The notes beneath the pieces are model-generated. The model was not told the DNA's origin. It searched no databases and saw only the letters and a program-made list of their open reading frames with translations. Below are positions 33,363-35,123 of a stretch of 35,123 nt of DNA, in pieces. Origin of the DNA: Clostridiaceae bacterium (GTDB taxonomy: Bacteria; Bacillota; Clostridia; Oscillospirales; QAMX01); contig JAEDGJ010000006.1 of NCBI GenBank assembly GCA_016297585.1, positions 1-35,123 on the forward strand, written 5' to 3'. The position numbers and the translations under genes are program-made. Position 1 is the first letter of the stretch; the number at the start of each line of letters is the position of its first letter.

Positions 33363-34040
33363 TTATTTCGCGAAGATATGGCTGCCGATCGTCTTGATGA
33401 CCTCGCGCGTGCGGATCCAGGCGTTCGACGTCTTCGCGGGGTTATAATAATAGATCGCGCCGCCCGACGGATCCCAGCCGTTCAGGGCATCCGCCGCCGC
33501 GCGGTACGCCGAATCGGCGATGGGCTGGTCGAACTGGCCGTCCGTGACCGCCGTGAACGCGCCGCTCTGGTATACGACGCCCGCGATCGTGTTCGGGAAC
33601 GACGGATGGCGCACCCGGTTCATCACGACCGCGCCGACGGCGACCTGACCCTCATACGGCTCGCCGCGCGCCTCGGCGGAGATGATGCGCGCCAGCAGGT
33701 AGCTGTTCTCGTCGCGGCTCGCGGAGCCGCCGGAGCTGCCGCCCGAGATGCCGATCGCCCGCAGCGTCGCGGGTCCCGCGATGCCGTCGACCGCGAGGCC
33801 GTTTTTGCGCTGGAACGCCATGACCGCGTCGCGCGTCCGGGAGCCGTAGATGCCGTCGACCGCGCCGGAATAATAGCCCCAGCCGGAGAGCTTTTCCTGG
33901 ATCGTGCGCACCGTCGCGCCCGAGGAACCGTAGGAATACGTCGCCGCATGCGCCGGCGCGGCGGTGATCGCGAGGATGAGGACGATATTGGCAAGAAACA
34001 GCGCGGCGATCTGCGCGCACCGTCTGAAATCTCTGTGCAT
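33363..34040 (-). CDS. sleB: Spore cortex-lytic enzyme SleB
   Basis: A 225-residue exported protein. Residues 1-32 are a signal peptide. A peptidoglycan-binding domain follows (about 38-97; GATVRTIQEKLSGWGYYSGA, then GPATLRAIG), then a Ser/Gly linker and the SleB hydrolase domain (about 112-225), with likely catalytic E123 in ISAEARGEPYEG and the motif GAVVMNRVRHPSFPNT. SleB is a lytic transglycosylase that degrades muramic-lactam cortex peptidoglycan during germination, so the organism very probably makes endospores. AAAGGAGGA lies about 14 bases before the ATG. A sigmaG-like promoter lies upstream. ypeB, the usual partner gene, is not next to it. Confidence 0.95.
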   Translation of the reverse strand: MHRDFRRCAQIAALFLANIVLILAITAAPAHAATYSYGSSGATVRTIQEKLSGWGYYSGAVDGIYGSRTRDAVMAFQRKNGLAVDGIAGPATLRAIGISGGSSGGSASRDENSYLLARIISAEARGEPYEGQVAVGAVVMNRVRHPSFPNTIAGVVYQSGAFTAVTDGQFDQPIADSAYRAAADALNGWDPSGGAIYYYNPAKTSNAWIRTREVIKTIGSHIFAK

Positions 34041-34077
34041 ATTCTTTGAGTCTTCCTCCTTTTTATCGCAGCGCCCT

Positions 34078-34107
34078 TATTTTGACGCGTCCGCGCTTTT
34101 GCTATGC
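34078..34107 (-). promoter_or_regulatory. Candidate sigmaG (forespore) promoter of sleB
   Basis: On the minus strand GCATA (34103-34107), an 18-base spacer and CAAAATA (34078-34084). The sigmaG consensus is gHATR, 17-18 bases, CATWHTA. The -35 matches fully and the -10 at six of seven positions. It would start transcription about 30 bases before the ATG. Confidence 0.6.
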
Positions 34108-34190
34108 GGGGTTTTTCGATGGTAAATGCAGGACGGCAATTCTTCGGAAAAAATGTACTGTTTTCCCCTTTTCTTATCCGCGCAAATGTG

Positions 34191-34196
34191 GTAAAA
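34191..34196 (+). promoter_or_regulatory. Possible -10 of the terminal lipoprotein gene
   Basis: TAAAAT at about 34191-34196, without a convincing -35 at 17 bases (a T-rich TTTTCT lies there). It precedes AAAGGG and the ATG at 34227. Confidence 0.35.
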
Positions 34197-34226
34197 TAAA
34201 GTGACTTTTCGTAAAGGGTGCCTTCC

Positions 34227-35123
34227 ATGATCAAATCCAGGCTTTTTTGGCCGGCGCTTCTCCTGCTGCTCCTGCTTTCCGGCTGCTCCGTCGAAAGCGA
34301 CGATCTGCTGAGCCTGCCGCGTCTGCCCGAGCAGTACGTCCTTGTGCAGGATCAGATCGATCTGCTGCTCTCCGACGGCGTGACGCTCTCCGCGCCCGTC
34401 TCCGGCGCCGAACGCTCGCCCATCCAGATGGTCGACCTCGACGGCGACGGCACGGACGAGGCGCTCGCCTTCTGCGTATCGAAAAAGAACGACGCCGCGG
34501 CGCCGCAGGTCTACGTCTACCGCTATTCCCGCGGCAAATATGTCCTCGCCGGCTGCCTCGAGGGCGCGGGCGACTCGATCGACACCGTACTCTACCCCGA
34601 AATGGGGCTGACGCATACCCGGATGCTCGTCGTCGGCTGGCGGCTCGGCGCGAGTCCCGTGCGCGGGCTCTCCGTCTATCTCTATGACGGCACCTCGCCC
34701 GTCATGCTCTACAGCGGCGAATATACCGGTCTGACCGTCTGCGACCTCGACCGCGACGGCGCGGAGGAGCTGCTCGTGCTGCGCCATACCGCGTCCGCGA
34801 GCGCGGGTGAGGCGCAGCTTCTAACCTATGAGTCGCAGCGGCTCTCCGCCGCGTCCGCCGCGCCGCTTTCCTGCGACGTCACCCAGCCGCAGAGCATCGT
34901 CTGCGACCGGCTCGGCGAGAACCTCTACGGCGTCGTCATCGACGCGACGCTCTCCGGCGAGGACCGCGCGGGAGAGGCCGGGATGATCACCGACATCCTG
35001 ATCTTCGACTCCGGACGCCTCCATAACGTCGCCTACAGCGAAGCCGAGCGGCGCTCGTCCGTCACCTACCGCCCGGTCGAATACCGGTCCCGCGACATCG
35101 ACGGCGACGGCAAAATCGAGATC
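34227..35123 (+). CDS. Lipoprotein with DxDxDG-type repeats, 5' part (continues past window)
   Basis: The frame runs from the ATG at 34227 without a stop to the last base, 299 codons. AAAGGG lies about 10 bases upstream. Residues 1-18 are a lipoprotein signal (FWPALLLLLLLSGC) with the lipobox LSGC, so the mature protein begins at a lipidated cysteine outside the membrane. Segments DLDGDGTDEALAF, DLDRDGAEELLVL and DIDGDGKIEI recur at intervals of about 100 residues, like FG-GAP/VCBS-type calcium-binding repeats of a beta-propeller. Function is unknown; such proteins often act on the cell surface in binding or assembly. It is close to and divergent from sleB. Confidence 0.85.
   Translation, partial: MIKSRLFWPALLLLLLLSGCSVESDDLLSLPRLPEQYVLVQDQIDLLLSDGVTLSAPVSGAERSPIQMVDLDGDGTDEALAFCVSKKNDAAAPQVYVYRYSRGKYVLAGCLEGAGDSIDTVLYPEMGLTHTRMLVVGWRLGASPVRGLSVYLYDGTSPVMLYSGEYTGLTVCDLDRDGAEELLVLRHTASASAGEAQLLTYESQRLSAASAAPLSCDVTQPQSIVCDRLGENLYGVVIDATLSGEDRAGEAGMITDILIFDSGRLHNVAYSEAERRSSVTYRPVEYRSRDIDGDGKIEI

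Overview
The window reads as chromosomal DNA of a spore-forming, single-membrane Clostridia-type Firmicute of high GC, probably an uncultured gut lineage near Oscillospirales or Christensenellales. The evidence is SleB (a spore cortex hydrolase behind a sigmaG-like promoter), a T-box leader, S-layer homology (SLH) proteins, KtrAB potassium uptake, a Tim44-like zinc-ribbon protein, DUF4364, Gram-positive lipoboxes, and sigmaA promoters with 17-base spacers. The lineage assignment is inference. No rRNA, tRNA, CRISPR array, phage or insertion sequence was seen.

Layout: (a) 1-2361 (+): 3' part of a TetM/EF-G-like GTPase and an M14 metallocarboxypeptidase. (b) 2407-4841 (-): an amino-acid ABC importer (lipoprotein receptor, permease, ATPase). 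The receptor looks circularly permuted, which is the most unusual thing in the window. (c) 5075-6559 (+): a DivIVA-like coiled-coil protein and a DUF4364 protein. (d) 6664-11217 (+): promoter, T-box leader, a 72-residue protein, valS and folC. (e) 11300-16503 (-): a small AT-rich membrane protein, a putative sugar oxidoreductase/epimerase pair, an SLH protein and a Tim44-like protein. (f) 16736-17368 (+): pth. (g) 17424-21305 (-): lgt with a long acidic tail, then ktrA, ktrB and a zinc-ribbon membrane protein. (h) 21475-24159 (+): MATE exporter and a GH28-like beta-helix protein. (i) 24366-28106 (-): a 1246-residue beta-helix/SpaA/SLH surface protein. (j) 28696-31146 (+): clpC. (k) 31205-32278 (-): a Gfo/Idh/MocA oxidoreductase. 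(l) 32479-33288 (+): an SGNH hydrolase. (m) 33363-34040 (-): sleB. (n) 34227-end (+): the 5' part of a lipoprotein with acidic DxDxDG-type repeats.

The window mixes housekeeping (valS, folC, pth, lgt, clpC), import and ion transport, cell-surface proteins and probable carbohydrate metabolism. Many neighbouring genes converge and share long, almost perfect palindromic terminators. Most long opposite-strand ORFs are artefacts of very GC-rich third codon positions. Several starts were moved from the longest ORF to the codon with a correctly spaced ribosome binding site; these include a GTG (permease) and TTG codons (MATE exporter, zinc-ribbon protein).
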